Shown: positions 53,868-64,000 of the stretch, one piece after another | Layout of the letters: each line of letters begins with the position of its first letter | How positions within the stretch are numbered: position 1 is the stretch's first letter | NCBI RefSeq assembly: GCF_002086115.1 | Contig: NZ_MVHJ01000004.1 | Span: forward strand, 1-64,000 | Reading direction: 5' to 3' | Origin: Mycolicibacterium bacteremicum | GTDB taxonomy: Bacteria > Actinomycetota > Actinomycetes > Mycobacteriales > Mycobacteriaceae | DNA length: 64,000 nucleotides | Notes under the pieces: generated by a model | The model's database searches: none | What the model was told of the DNA's origin: nothing | Seen by the model: the letters and a program-made list of their open reading frames with translations, nothing else | Position numbers and translations under genes: made by a program

Positions 53868-54170
53868 CAGGTGTTTCCCCCGCTTCAAGCTGATGAACAT
53901 TCGGTATCGGAGTTCACGGCACCGCAGATGGACCACACGCGATGTCAAAACGCCTGTTGAGGTGCGACGGTCCGCTCATCGGCCGTCAGCCACGGCCGGT
54001 ACCTTACTCGGCGGTCAGTATTGCATGTACCGTGCTATCGCACGCGGTTTCGTGACTGCTGCTGAGCACCCGGACAGCGCGGCGCCTCCCGTGCCGACAG
54101 CCGCTATCGTGAAGTCGCCTTCGGTGTTGCGTGGTGCCCACCGTCGACGGCCAGACCCGGGAGGACCAGG
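53868..54170. promoter_or_regulatory. Divergent pks/papA3 control region (303 bp, no gene)
   Basis: No coding frame of merit is visible. The region must hold promoters for both the PKS and the papA3-mmpL-PE transcript. Visible features are GGCCG-N7-CGGCC (53980-53998 region) and TTACTCGGCGGTCA (54004-54017), one mismatch from the fadE5/fabG4-fadA2 operator pattern. There are also TANNNT-like -10 candidates, and GGGAGG at 54159-54164, the papA3 ribosome-binding site. Confidence 0.5.
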
Positions 54171-55592
54171 TTGCACATCGGGAAGATCACGATCGGGACG
54201 ATCGATGATTGGACGCCGGCCCCAGGTGTCGTGACGTCGTGGCATCCGACCACCGCGGCCATGGAGAAGGCGCGCCAGGCGCCGGTCAGCCCGGTCCCGG
54301 TCAGCTACATGCAGGGTCAGCACATCCGCGGTGTCTACGAACAGGCCGCCAAGGGCCTGGACTACTCCCGGCAGATCATCGCCACCTGCGAGGTTCCCGG
54401 CGTCTGTGACATCGAGGCGATGAACCACGCGCTGAACTCCTACCTGCGCAGGCACGACACCTACCGCAGCTGGTTCTCCTACGACGGTTCCGGTGACATC
54501 GTGCGGCGCACCATCGCCGATCCGGCCGATATCGAGTTCGAGGCCGTCGTCCACGGCGAGATCACCACCGAGGACGCCCGCAAACACATCGTCGACATCC
54601 CCTCCCCGTTGGAGTGGGGCTGCTTCTCGTTCGGAATCGTGCAGAGCGAGGACCATTTCGACTTCTACGCCAGCATCGACCACGTGCACGGTGACGCCGC
54701 GCTGATCGGCATCACCATGCTCGAGGCGCACGGGATGTACACGTCGCTCACCACCACCGGGCAGCCCATGCCGCTGCCCGAGGCAGGCCACTTCGACGAC
54801 TTCTGCGTGCAGGAACGCGAACGTACCGACCAGCTGACGGTCGATTCGCCGGAGGTGCAGGCCTGGATCGAGTTCGCCGAGAACAACAACAACAGCATGC
54901 CGGAGTTCCCGCTGCCGCTGGGTGACGCGTCGGTGCCGACGGTGGCCGACATGGTCGGGGAGATGCTGCTCGACGCCGATCAGACGGCGCGCTTCGACGC
55001 CGCCTGCGTCGCCGCGGGGGTCCGCTTCGTCGGCGGCCTGTACGCGTGCACCGCCATGGTCGAGCACGAGCTGACCGGTGCGGCAACGTATTACGGTCTG
55101 ACCCCGCGGGACACCCGGCGGACCTCGGACAATTTCATGACCCAGGGCTGGTTCACCGGTCTGGTGCCGCTGACCGTGCCGATCGCCGCGACGACGTTCG
55201 CCGAGGCGGCCTGGTCGGCGCAGACGTCGTTCGACACCGGTCTCGAGCTGGCCCGGGTGCCCTACTACCGGGTGCTGGAACTGGCCCCGTGGCTGGACAA
55301 TCCGCGCCCGAACTTCCCGGTGTCGAACTTCCTGCACGGCGGGGCGGCCCCACTCAACGCCGTTCTCGCCGCGGCGGAAATGGGATATTCCAACAACATC
55401 GGCATCTACTCCGACGGCCGATTCTCCTACCAGTTGACCGTCTACGTGTTCCGCTACGACAAGGGCACGGCGATGGCGGTGATGTTCCCGGACAACGAGG
55501 TCGCCCAGAAATCGGTGACCCGGTACATCGCGACGATGAAATCGGTGATCGAGCAGGTCGCCGAGACCGGAGACTGGGGTCGTTTTGGTTAA
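54171..55592 (+). CDS. papA3: Polyketide-associated acyltransferase PapA3-like
   Basis: A 473-residue PAP-family acyltransferase, related to condensation domains. The catalytic HxxxD is His171-VHG-Asp175. It transfers the PKS-made or a fatty acyl chain to trehalose, giving the mono- and diacyltrehalose precursors of trehalose polyphleates. The start is TTG 54171, supported by GGGAGG 7 nt upstream. Next to the PKS and MmpL it matches the known TPP locus order (pks-papA3-mmpL10). Cytosolic face of the membrane. Confidence 0.88.
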   Translation: MHIGKITIGTIDDWTPAPGVVTSWHPTTAAMEKARQAPVSPVPVSYMQGQHIRGVYEQAAKGLDYSRQIIATCEVPGVCDIEAMNHALNSYLRRHDTYRSWFSYDGSGDIVRRTIADPADIEFEAVVHGEITTEDARKHIVDIPSPLEWGCFSFGIVQSEDHFDFYASIDHVHGDAALIGITMLEAHGMYTSLTTTGQPMPLPEAGHFDDFCVQERERTDQLTVDSPEVQAWIEFAENNNNSMPEFPLPLGDASVPTVADMVGEMLLDADQTARFDAACVAAGVRFVGGLYACTAMVEHELTGAATYYGLTPRDTRRTSDNFMTQGWFTGLVPLTVPIAATTFAEAAWSAQTSFDTGLELARVPYYRVLELAPWLDNPRPNFPVSNFLHGGAAPLNAVLAAAEMGYSNNIGIYSDGRFSYQLTVYVFRYDKGTAMAVMFPDNEVAQKSVTRYIATMKSVIEQVAETGDWGRFG

Positions 55593-55633
55593 GCCGGTGT
55601 GCCGGTTCGGTGAGTGGCAGTAGTGGGGGACGT

Positions 55634-58609
55634 GTGCGTCGGTTAGCCGATTTTGTGGTGCGGTGGCCGCTGGCCGTCATCGGGCTCTGGGTGGCACTGG
55701 CGGTGGCGCTGCCACTGGCGGTCCCGAGCCTCAACGAGATGGCGCAGCGCAACCCGCTCTCCATGCTCCCCGGCGACGCGCCGTCCAGCGTCGCAGCCCG
55801 CCAGATGGAGGAGGCGTTCTCCGAGCCCGGCACCGATGACCTGTTGCTGGTGGTGCTGACCGACGAGGACGGCCTGGGCCCCGAGCACGAGGAGACCTAT
55901 CGCAAACTGGTCGACGCGCTGCGCGATGACCAGGCCAACGTCGTGATGCTGCAGGAGTTCATCGGAACACCCGCTCTGCGTTCGACTTTGACCAGTAAGG
56001 ACGACAAGTCCTGGGTGTTGCCGGTGGGCCTGGCCGGAGCGCTGGGCACTCCGCAGTCCTACGAGTCGTTCAACCAGGTCTCCGATCTGATCGAGCGGAC
56101 GACCGCCGGTGGCCCACTCGAGGTGCACCTGGCCGGCCCGGCAGCAACCGTCGCCGACCTCACCGTCGCCGGTGAGAAGGACCGGTTGCCCATCGAGATC
56201 GCGATCGCCGTGCTGGTGCTGCTGGTGCTGCTCATCGTCTACCGCAATCCGGTCACCATGCTGCTGCCGCTGGCCGGGATCGGCATGTCGCTGGTGATCG
56301 CGCAGGCCTCGGTGGCGGGGCTCTCGGAGTTCACCGGCCTGGGTGTCTCGAATCAGGCGATGATCCTGCTCAGCGCGATCATCTTCGGCGCGGGCACCGA
56401 TTACGCGGTCTTCCTCATCAGCCGCTACCACGACTTCATCCGCAGGGGCGAGGACTCGCACACCGCGGTCCGCGAGGCGCTCGGATCGGTCGGCAAGGTC
56501 ATCACCGCCTCGGCGGCGACGGTCGGTGTCACCTTCCTGGCGATCAGCTTCGCCCAGATGGGTGTCTTCTCCACCGTCGGCGTCTCGTCGGCGGTCGGTG
56601 TGTTCGTGGCGTATCTGGCCGCGATGACCCTGCTGCCCGCCCTGCTCGCCGTGATCGGCCCGCGCGGCTGGATCAAACCCCGCAAGGAGGTCACCTCGCG
56701 GCTGTGGCGGCGCTCGGGCGCGCGGATCGTGCGCCGGCCGTGGGCGCATCTGATCGGCAGCCTGCTGGTGCTGTTCCTGCTGGCCGGTCTGGCCGGCTTC
56801 GCGACGTTCAACTACGACGACCGCAAGGCCGTCGCCGCCTCGGAGCCCAGCTCGCTGGGGTACGCGGCGCTGGAGGAACACTTCGACATCAACCAGTCCA
56901 TCCCGTCCTATGTGCTGATCCGTTCCCCCAAGGACCTGCGCAACCCGGAGGCGCTGGCCGACCTGGAGCAGCTCGCCGAGCGGATCGCCCAGATGCCCGA
57001 CATCCAGATGGTCAGCGGTATCACCCGGCCGCTGGGCTCGGTGCCGCCGGAGTTCCGGGCCACCTATCAGGCGGGCATCGTCGGGACCCGGCTGGCCGAC
57101 GGCGCCAAGATGATCAGCGACGGCTCCAAGGATCTGAACCGGCTTTCCAGTGGAGCGAACACCCTGGCGGGCGGCCTGTCCGATGTGCGCGGCCAGGTCA
57201 CCGAGATCGCCGGCAGCCTGCAGCAGATGGTCGATGCGTTCGCCGCGCTGCGCGGCCAGTACGGCGGGGACAAGCTGGTCAAGAACGTCGATGTGGCGGC
57301 CAAGCTGGTGGCCAGCATCAACCGGCTCGGCAACTCCATGGGTGTGAACCTGATGGCGACCCGGGACATGTTCGCCTGGGTGCCCCCGGTGCTGGCGGCC
57401 CTGCACGGCAATGTGGTGTGCGATCTGGACGCCTCGTGCAGCCAGACGCGTATCCACCTGTCCCGGCTGGCCGCCGCCCGCAATGACGGCACGCTGGCCG
57501 AGATCGAGGATCTGGCCGGGCAGCTGGAGTCGCTGCAGGACCGGCAGTCGCTCAACGCGGCGTTGCAGCAGGTCGGCACCGCGTTCACCCGGCTGACCAA
57601 TGCCATGCAGGCCATGGGCCTGGACAGCCCGGCCGGTGCCGAGGCGACGCTGGCCCAGCTGCAGCAGGGCGCCGAGCGCTCGGCCAGCGGCAGCCGGCAG
57701 GTCGCCGACGGGGTGGACCAGATCGTCGATCAGATCCAGGTGATGCGCACCGGTCTGGACCAGGCCGCGGCGTTCCTGCTGACGATGGCCGAGAACGCCA
57801 ACTCGCCGGCCATGGCCGGGTTCAACATCCCGCCCGAGGTCCTGCAACTGCAGGATTTCCAGATGGCCAGCAAGGCCTACGTCTCGCCGGACGGCCATGC
57901 GGCGCGCTATCTGGTGTTCACCAAGCTCGACCCGTTCGGCCCGGCCGCGATGGACCAGGTCAAGGCCATCGAGGACGCCGCCCGTGGCGCGCTGCCCAAC
58001 ACCGAACTCGCCGACGCCTCGGTGTCGATGGGCGGGTATCCGGTGGCCCTGGCCGATACCCGGGACTACTACGAGAAGGACATCCGCTACATCGTCATCG
58101 TGACCGTGATCGTCGTGCTGGCAATCCTGATGCTGCTGCTGCGCGCGATCATCGCGCCGCTGTATCTGGTTGGCTCCGTGGTCATTTCGTACTTCGCGGC
58201 GCTGGGCCTCGGGGTGCTGCTGTTCCAGGTCATCCTCGATCAGCAGCTGCACTGGACGGTCCCGCCGCTGGCCTTCGTGGTGCTGGTCGCCGTCGGTGCC
58301 GACTACAACCTGCTGTTGGTCTCCCGAATGCGGGACGAGGCGCCGCTCGGGCGTTTCGGCATCGTCCGGACACTCAGTTCCACCGGCGGTGTCATCACCG
58401 CGGCCGGCCTGATCTTCGCCGCCTCGATGTGGGGCCTGTTGTTCTCCAGCATCGGTACTGTGGTGCAGGGCGGGTTCGTCATCGGCATCGGCATCCTGCT
58501 CGACACCTTCCTGGTCCGAACCGTCACCGTGCCCGCCATGGCCACGTTGGTCGGTAAGGCGAACTGGTGGCCATCTCGACCCACGGCGCGAGGGAGCAGT
58601 ACGGCATGA
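55634..58609 (+). CDS. mmpL10: MmpL10-like RND transporter
   Basis: A 991-residue RND-superfamily lipid exporter with 12 predicted membrane helices and two large periplasmic loops (about residues 45-180 and 390-790). The proton-relay Asp-Tyr pairs occur in both halves: Asp256-Tyr257 (GAGTDYAVF) and Asp890-Tyr891 (GADYNLLL). It should export diacyltrehalose across the plasma membrane for final assembly into polyphleates. GTG 55634 was chosen for GGGGGA just upstream. Its stop overlaps the next ATG (ATGA), so the PE-type gene is co-translated. Confidence 0.9.
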   Translation: MRRLADFVVRWPLAVIGLWVALAVALPLAVPSLNEMAQRNPLSMLPGDAPSSVAARQMEEAFSEPGTDDLLLVVLTDEDGLGPEHEETYRKLVDALRDDQANVVMLQEFIGTPALRSTLTSKDDKSWVLPVGLAGALGTPQSYESFNQVSDLIERTTAGGPLEVHLAGPAATVADLTVAGEKDRLPIEIAIAVLVLLVLLIVYRNPVTMLLPLAGIGMSLVIAQASVAGLSEFTGLGVSNQAMILLSAIIFGAGTDYAVFLISRYHDFIRRGEDSHTAVREALGSVGKVITASAATVGVTFLAISFAQMGVFSTVGVSSAVGVFVAYLAAMTLLPALLAVIGPRGWIKPRKEVTSRLWRRSGARIVRRPWAHLIGSLLVLFLLAGLAGFATFNYDDRKAVAASEPSSLGYAALEEHFDINQSIPSYVLIRSPKDLRNPEALADLEQLAERIAQMPDIQMVSGITRPLGSVPPEFRATYQAGIVGTRLADGAKMISDGSKDLNRLSSGANTLAGGLSDVRGQVTEIAGSLQQMVDAFAALRGQYGGDKLVKNVDVAAKLVASINRLGNSMGVNLMATRDMFAWVPPVLAALHGNVVCDLDASCSQTRIHLSRLAAARNDGTLAEIEDLAGQLESLQDRQSLNAALQQVGTAFTRLTNAMQAMGLDSPAGAEATLAQLQQGAERSASGSRQVADGVDQIVDQIQVMRTGLDQAAAFLLTMAENANSPAMAGFNIPPEVLQLQDFQMASKAYVSPDGHAARYLVFTKLDPFGPAAMDQVKAIEDAARGALPNTELADASVSMGGYPVALADTRDYYEKDIRYIVIVTVIVVLAILMLLLRAIIAPLYLVGSVVISYFAALGLGVLLFQVILDQQLHWTVPPLAFVVLVAVGADYNLLLVSRMRDEAPLGRFGIVRTLSSTGGVITAAGLIFAASMWGLLFSSIGTVVQGGFVIGIGILLDTFLVRTVTVPAMATLVGKANWWPSRPTARGSSTA

Positions 58610-59748
58610 AGAAGCTACTCGCGGCGGCTACCGCGCTCATGACGATCGGCGCCACCGGTCCGCTCGGTATCGGGATCGCCACCGCCGACGAGCCGCCACC
58701 GGGCCCCGCGGTGCCCGGTCCGGCCGGCCCGGGTCATGCCCGCACCATCGAGGGCCGCGGCTACGCACTCGGCGGCGCGCACGTGCTCGGCATCCCGTAC
58801 GACGAATACATCATGCGCACCGGCGCCGAGTGGTTCCCCGACCTCAACCGTCAGATCGTCGACTACCCGGCCGGCCAGGTCCAGGGCCACACCCTGGAGC
58901 GGCTGTTCCCCGGTATCGGCCGTCTCGACGATCAGTTCCCCGGCCTCGGGATCGACGGTCCCAGCTACGGCGAGTCCATCGACGTCGGCGGCCCGAACCT
59001 GTTGGCCGCCATCCGCGCCGGCGGGCCCGGCATGGCCGTCGGGCTGTCCGAGGGCGCTTCGGTGCTCGACGATGTCAAGATCCGGCTGGCCAACGATCCG
59101 ACGGCGCCGCCACCGGATCAACTGGCTTTTGCCACCTACGGCAACCCGGTCGGCAAGCACGCCTTCGGTGAGAGCTTCCTGAGTCAGAACTTCCCGGTCG
59201 GCAGCGTCGTCCCGTCGCTGGACTACCGGATGCCGCCCGAGGTGGAGAGCCAGTACGACACCCACCTGTTCGTCTCGGCCTACGACAGCATCGCCGACTG
59301 GCCGCAGCGGTCGGACAATTGGATCTCGGTGGCCAACGCCATCGTCGGTCTGGCCACCGGGCACACCGCCGTCGCGTTCACCAATCCGAGTATGGTTCCG
59401 CCGCAGAACATCCGGACCACTGTCAACTCCCGCGGCGCCAAGACCACGACGTACATGATCCCCGAGGAGCACCTGCCGCTGGTGCTGCCGTTCAAGTACC
59501 TCGGTGTGGATCAGAAGACGCTGACCGAACTCGACCGGGTGCTGCAGCCCTACGTCGATGCCGGCTACACCCGTAACGACAACCCGCTGACCGCGCCCAT
59601 CACCGTCGACCCGGTCAACGGCTACGATCCGGCCGAGGTCACCGCCCCGGCCACCCAGGCCGCATTCGGCGGTGGCGCAGATCCGGTGTCGCAGTTGATG
59701 GCCGGGCTGCAGTTCGTGCTGAACAACCAGCCGCCGCCCAAGCCCTAG
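58606..59748 (+). CDS. Secreted PE-PPE-domain serine transesterase of the TPP pathway
   Basis: A 380-residue exported protein. A signal peptide ([27 protein letters not shown]) is followed by an alpha/beta-hydrolase-like PE-PPE domain with nucleophile Ser148 in GLSEG, then a Pro-rich end. It carries the PE-PPE (PF08237) domain without an N-terminal PE module. The homologous enzyme of the TPP locus, called PE, has been reported to finish polyphleate assembly outside the plasma membrane by moving acyl chains between acyltrehaloses. It is coupled to mmpL10 by an ATGA overlap. Chp2-type enzymes make sulfolipid-like lipids in the same way. Confidence 0.88.
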   Translation: MKKLLAAATALMTIGATGPLGIGIATADEPPPGPAVPGPAGPGHARTIEGRGYALGGAHVLGIPYDEYIMRTGAEWFPDLNRQIVDYPAGQVQGHTLERLFPGIGRLDDQFPGLGIDGPSYGESIDVGGPNLLAAIRAGGPGMAVGLSEGASVLDDVKIRLANDPTAPPPDQLAFATYGNPVGKHAFGESFLSQNFPVGSVVPSLDYRMPPEVESQYDTHLFVSAYDSIADWPQRSDNWISVANAIVGLATGHTAVAFTNPSMVPPQNIRTTVNSRGAKTTTYMIPEEHLPLVLPFKYLGVDQKTLTELDRVLQPYVDAGYTRNDNPLTAPITVDPVNGYDPAEVTAPATQAAFGGGADPVSQLMAGLQFVLNNQPPPKP

Positions 59749-60384
59749 CTACAGGCTCGCGAACCCCACCGCCAGCAACACCACGCCGACCATCGCGATC
59801 AGCGCCGCCACCGCACGTCTGCCCTGCGCCCGCAGCCAGTCGTTGAAACCGGTCAGTGTGGCGCGGGTGCGCTCGGGGGCCAACAGGTAGGCGATCAGCG
59901 GGATCTCGACCAGGGCGAAGGCCACCACGTTGAACACCAGCAGGGCGGTCAACCGGGTGCCGGAGCTGACGTCGGCAGCCCCGATGACCGCCAGCGCGGC
60001 CAGGTAGTCCACCGACGGCAGCGCGATGCCCAACCCGGCAATCCCTGCGACCCAGAGTGATTGGCCGTCGAGCAGTTTGCGCACCCAGTCCGGGACGGTG
60101 CGCGGCTTACCCTTGGTTACGGCGATGACGGCGGCCGCCAGCAGCGCACACCCGCCGATCACGATCTGCACCCTGGGTAGCGTGAACCGGGTCGAATCCG
60201 GTAGCTGGGATTGCAGTACCAGCAGGACCACCGCCCCGACGGCCAGCCCCATCAGGAAGCCGCCGGTCAGGAAGGCGGCCAACTGCAGTTGTGGCCGTGG
60301 GCGATTGAGCATCACCACCGACATCCCGATGCGGAACGGCTCCAGGCTGACGGCGACAGCCATGACCAGGAGGGTGATCCACAT
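59749..60384 (-). CDS. Gap/Sap-like integral membrane protein
   Basis: A 211-residue protein with six hydrophobic segments, of the GAP/Sap (Sap, sulfolipid-1-addressing protein; PF11139) family. Such proteins accompany MmpL-PKS loci for glycopeptidolipids and sulfolipids and aid surface delivery of the lipid. It is 9 bp downstream of the fadD gene in one operon, and its stop codon abuts that of the PE-type gene. Probable accessory export factor for polyphleates. Start MWITLLVMAVAVSLEP is typical of the family. Confidence 0.82.
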   Translation of the reverse strand: MWITLLVMAVAVSLEPFRIGMSVVMLNRPRPQLQLAAFLTGGFLMGLAVGAVVLLVLQSQLPDSTRFTLPRVQIVIGGCALLAAAVIAVTKGKPRTVPDWVRKLLDGQSLWVAGIAGLGIALPSVDYLAALAVIGAADVSSGTRLTALLVFNVVAFALVEIPLIAYLLAPERTRATLTGFNDWLRAQGRRAVAALIAMVGVVLLAVGFASL

Positions 60385-60393
60385 CGGGTGGGG

Positions 60394-62118
60394 CTACGCG
60401 TCCAGCCGGACGAACTGTCCCTGCCGGTACTGTTCCACGCAGGCCGATCGGCGGATCTTGCCGCTGGTGGTCGTCGGGATCGAGCCCGGGTCCACCAGCA
60501 CGATATCGGCCACCTGGACGCCGTGGGAACGCGAAATCGCCGCGGTCACCTCGGTTTTGAGCTCGTCGAACGGCTGATCGCGGTTCTTGAGTTCGACGAC
60601 CGTGACCAGTTGCTCGGACTGGTCGTCGGCGACCGCGATGGCCGCCACCCGCCCGCGGGTGAGACCGCGGACCGTCTCTTCGATGTCCTCCGAGTAGTGG
60701 TTACGGCCACGCACGATCAGCATGTCCTTGATGCGCCCGACGATGAACAGGTCGCCCTCGGAGATGAATCCGCGGTCGCCGGTGCGCAGCCAGTCGGTCG
60801 CCGGCAGATCCGGCGGTCCGTCGACCAGCGTTGCCCCGAAACCGGTTCCGGTCAGGTCGGGTTTACGCCAGTAGCCGGCGGAGACGTTGTCGCCGTGCGT
60901 CCAGATCTCCCCGACGGTGCCCTCCGGGCAGGGGCGGCCCGTGTCGGCGTCGACGATCAACAGCGATGGTGACACCGCGACGCCGTACCGGATGAGTGGT
61001 GTTCCACCGGGCCGGCGCACGGCCGCGCCGCGGGCCAACTCGTCGACGTCGAACTCGATGACCTCGGGAACCCGCCCCTTGCCGCCGCTGGCCACGAACA
61101 CCGTCGCCTCGGCCAGCCCATAGGACGGCATGAGCGCCTCCGGCGCAAAACCGAACGGGGCGAACCGCTCCAGGAACCGGGTGACCGTCGGCGGCTGAAC
61201 CCGCTCGGCGCCGCAGATGATGCTGTCGACGACGCTGAGGTCCAGACCGGCGAGCTCCTCGTCGGTGGTGCGCCGGGCGGCGAGGTCCAACGCGAAGTTC
61301 GGGCCACCGGACACCACCACCCGGTGCCGGGCCATCGCCCGCAACCAGCGCGCCGGGCGGGTCAGGAAGGCGATCGGGCTCATCAGGTCCGCCTCGACCC
61401 CGGCCAGGATGGGCGCGGCCACGCCCAGCATCAGACCCATGTCGTGGTAGAAGGGCAACCAGGAGACCAGGGCGCCCCCGGGCGGGAAGGCGCCGCCGTG
61501 CTGCATCAGATAGTCCGGCATCAGCTGGTCGAAGTTGGCGATCAGGTTGCGGTGGCTGATCATGACGCCCGCCGGCGCCCGCGTGGAGCCCGAGGTGTAC
61601 TGCAGATAGGCGATGTCCGGGCCATCGCTGATGTCGGTCGCCGTGGGTTCCCGCCCGTCGAGGTCCAGCGTGTCCACGGAGACCACAGCGGTCATCGCCG
61701 CGCCGTCGTCGACGTACCCGGTGGCGACGTCGAACAGTGCCGCGGTCGTCAGCACCACGGCGGGGGAGGTGTCGGCGACGACGGCGCTGGTGCGCTCGTC
61801 GTGCGAGCCGGGCACCGGGGCCGAGAGCGGGACGGCGATGAACCCGGCCTGCATGGCGCCCAGGAACGCGACGATGTAGGGCAATCCCTGCGGCGCGATG
61901 ATCAGCGCCCGTTCCCCGGGCGCGCCGTGCTGGCTGATCTCGTCGGCCAGGTTGAGCGTGCGCCGGTACAGCTGACCCCAGGTCAACGTCTCGACCACGC
62001 CCTCGGGATCGCGGTCGTAATCGGTGAAGGTGAAGGCGAGGCCGTCGGGGGTGTCACCAGCGCGGTCCCGCAGCACGGTCAGGATGGACGCGTTGGGCAT
62101 GGGGGTCAGGCTACTCAA
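60394..62118 (-). CDS. fadD23: Fatty acyl-AMP ligase FadD23-like
   Basis: A 574-residue adenylating enzyme of the FAAL type. The core motif is YLQYTSGSTRAPAGVMISH, followed by SWLPFYHDMGLM, SYGLAEATVFVASGGKG, WLRTGDRGF, IVRGRNHYSEDIEETV and a terminal TTSGKIRRSAC with the catalytic Lys. FAALs activate a fatty acid as acyl-AMP and load it directly on the partner PKS rather than on CoA. It is the starter-unit activator for the PKS in the TPP locus. ATG 62100 (MPNAS) is an alternative start. Confidence 0.88.
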   Translation of the reverse strand: MSSLTPMPNASILTVLRDRAGDTPDGLAFTFTDYDRDPEGVVETLTWGQLYRRTLNLADEISQHGAPGERALIIAPQGLPYIVAFLGAMQAGFIAVPLSAPVPGSHDERTSAVVADTSPAVVLTTAALFDVATGYVDDGAAMTAVVSVDTLDLDGREPTATDISDGPDIAYLQYTSGSTRAPAGVMISHRNLIANFDQLMPDYLMQHGGAFPPGGALVSWLPFYHDMGLMLGVAAPILAGVEADLMSPIAFLTRPARWLRAMARHRVVVSGGPNFALDLAARRTTDEELAGLDLSVVDSIICGAERVQPPTVTRFLERFAPFGFAPEALMPSYGLAEATVFVASGGKGRVPEVIEFDVDELARGAAVRRPGGTPLIRYGVAVSPSLLIVDADTGRPCPEGTVGEIWTHGDNVSAGYWRKPDLTGTGFGATLVDGPPDLPATDWLRTGDRGFISEGDLFIVGRIKDMLIVRGRNHYSEDIEETVRGLTRGRVAAIAVADDQSEQLVTVVELKNRDQPFDELKTEVTAAISRSHGVQVADIVLVDPGSIPTTTSGKIRRSACVEQYRQGQFVRLDA

Positions 62119-62172
62119 AGGTTGCGTTCAGGCTGAGCGTGACCATGGCACCCGACGGATATCCGGGTCAGG

Positions 62173-63807
<1,635 letters not shown>

Positions 63808-63908
63808 GGCTGAGCCTCTGATCGCTGATCGGTCGTTCGTGGTCGCTTCCCCAACCGTACGCCCGATATCGCGCGCCGCCCAGGGATCGCGCCTGTCGAC
63901 TCCTCGGT

Positions 63909-63969
63909 GTTGACTCTGCGCCCAGGGTGCGGGTCACTCATACTTTCCCGCCGTGCGCGCAGAGTCAAC
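63909..63969. repeat. 13-bp inverted repeat with 35-nt loop
   Basis: GTTGACTCTGCGC (63909-63921) pairs perfectly with 63957-63969. It has the same build as the intergenic elements at 13077-13134 and 39540-39597: long stem, loop of about 30 nt or nested, no U-tract. Probably a terminator-like or repeated intergenic element. The final 30 bases of the window show nothing further. Confidence 0.55.
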
Positions 63970-64000
63970 GAGAATGGCCCGTGGCGTCACCGCGACGGTG

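Noticed and set aside
55046..55633. Upstream extension of the MmpL frame overlapping papA3.
   Set aside because: The extension lacks recognisable protein character and lies within papA3; the GTG at 55634 has a ribosome-binding site and begins directly before the first MmpL membrane helix.

Overview
The window is chromosomal DNA of a Mycolicibacterium-type, fast-growing mycobacterium (M. smegmatis-like), judged from gene content, high GC and gene order. Homologies here are recalled from family motifs and known gene order; no search was run. The backbone from about 13.5 kb to 41.5 kb follows the M. tuberculosis Rv0223c-Rv0244c order: aldehyde dehydrogenase, methyltransferase, glycosyltransferase, two membrane proteins, acyltransferase, php, then aftD, lpqI, tetR, htdX, fabG4, fadA2 and fadE5. 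A Rv0245-like flavin reductase appears only at 63.2 kb, so about 21 kb of accessory DNA sits between fadE5 and it.

Layout. 0-8.5 kb: a lipid/aromatic block. An acyltransferase-fadD12-lipO-like operon is divergent from an arylamine N-acetyltransferase gene (nat), with a perfect KstR-type operator between them. It is followed by an acyl-CoA dehydrogenase pair, an AraC/DinB fusion and a RibD_C reductase. 8.6-10.5 kb: a second FadE5-like dehydrogenase. 10.5-13.5 kb: a two-component system flanked by two tiny secreted proteins with Asp/Trp-rich tails, each preceded by the same kind of 18-bp inverted repeat. 13.5-28.6 kb: envelope glycan genes (DUF3068 protein, acyltransferase, aftD), interrupted by a probable diiron oxygenase plus PDR-type reductase pair at 22.2-24.2 kb. 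28.9-35.5 kb: lpqI-tetR, an O-methyltransferase, and htdX-fabG4 divergent from fadA2. 35.6-39.5 kb: a TDT transporter, a luciferase-like oxidoreductase, a strongly folded candidate leader RNA, a ClgR/PopR-like regulator and a second clpP pair in which one subunit has lost its catalytic serine.

41.8-62.1 kb is the trehalose polyphleate (TPP) locus: a 3630-residue two-module PKS, PapA3-like acyltransferase, MmpL10-like exporter, secreted PE-PPE-domain serine transesterase, Gap/Sap-like membrane protein and FadD23-like fatty acyl-AMP ligase. Expected pathway: FAAL activates the starter, the PKS builds phleic acyl chains from malonyl-CoA (both AT domains carry HAFH), PapA3 acylates trehalose, MmpL10 exports the intermediate and the PE enzyme completes acylation outside. 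62.2-63.8 kb: a 2-oxoglutarate-type dioxygenase, the flavin reductase and a 53-codon coiled-coil gene.

The strongest candidates for something undescribed are the Asp/Trp-peptide two-component system, the ClpP/ClpR-like pair with its regulator and leader RNA, and the diiron-reductase pair.
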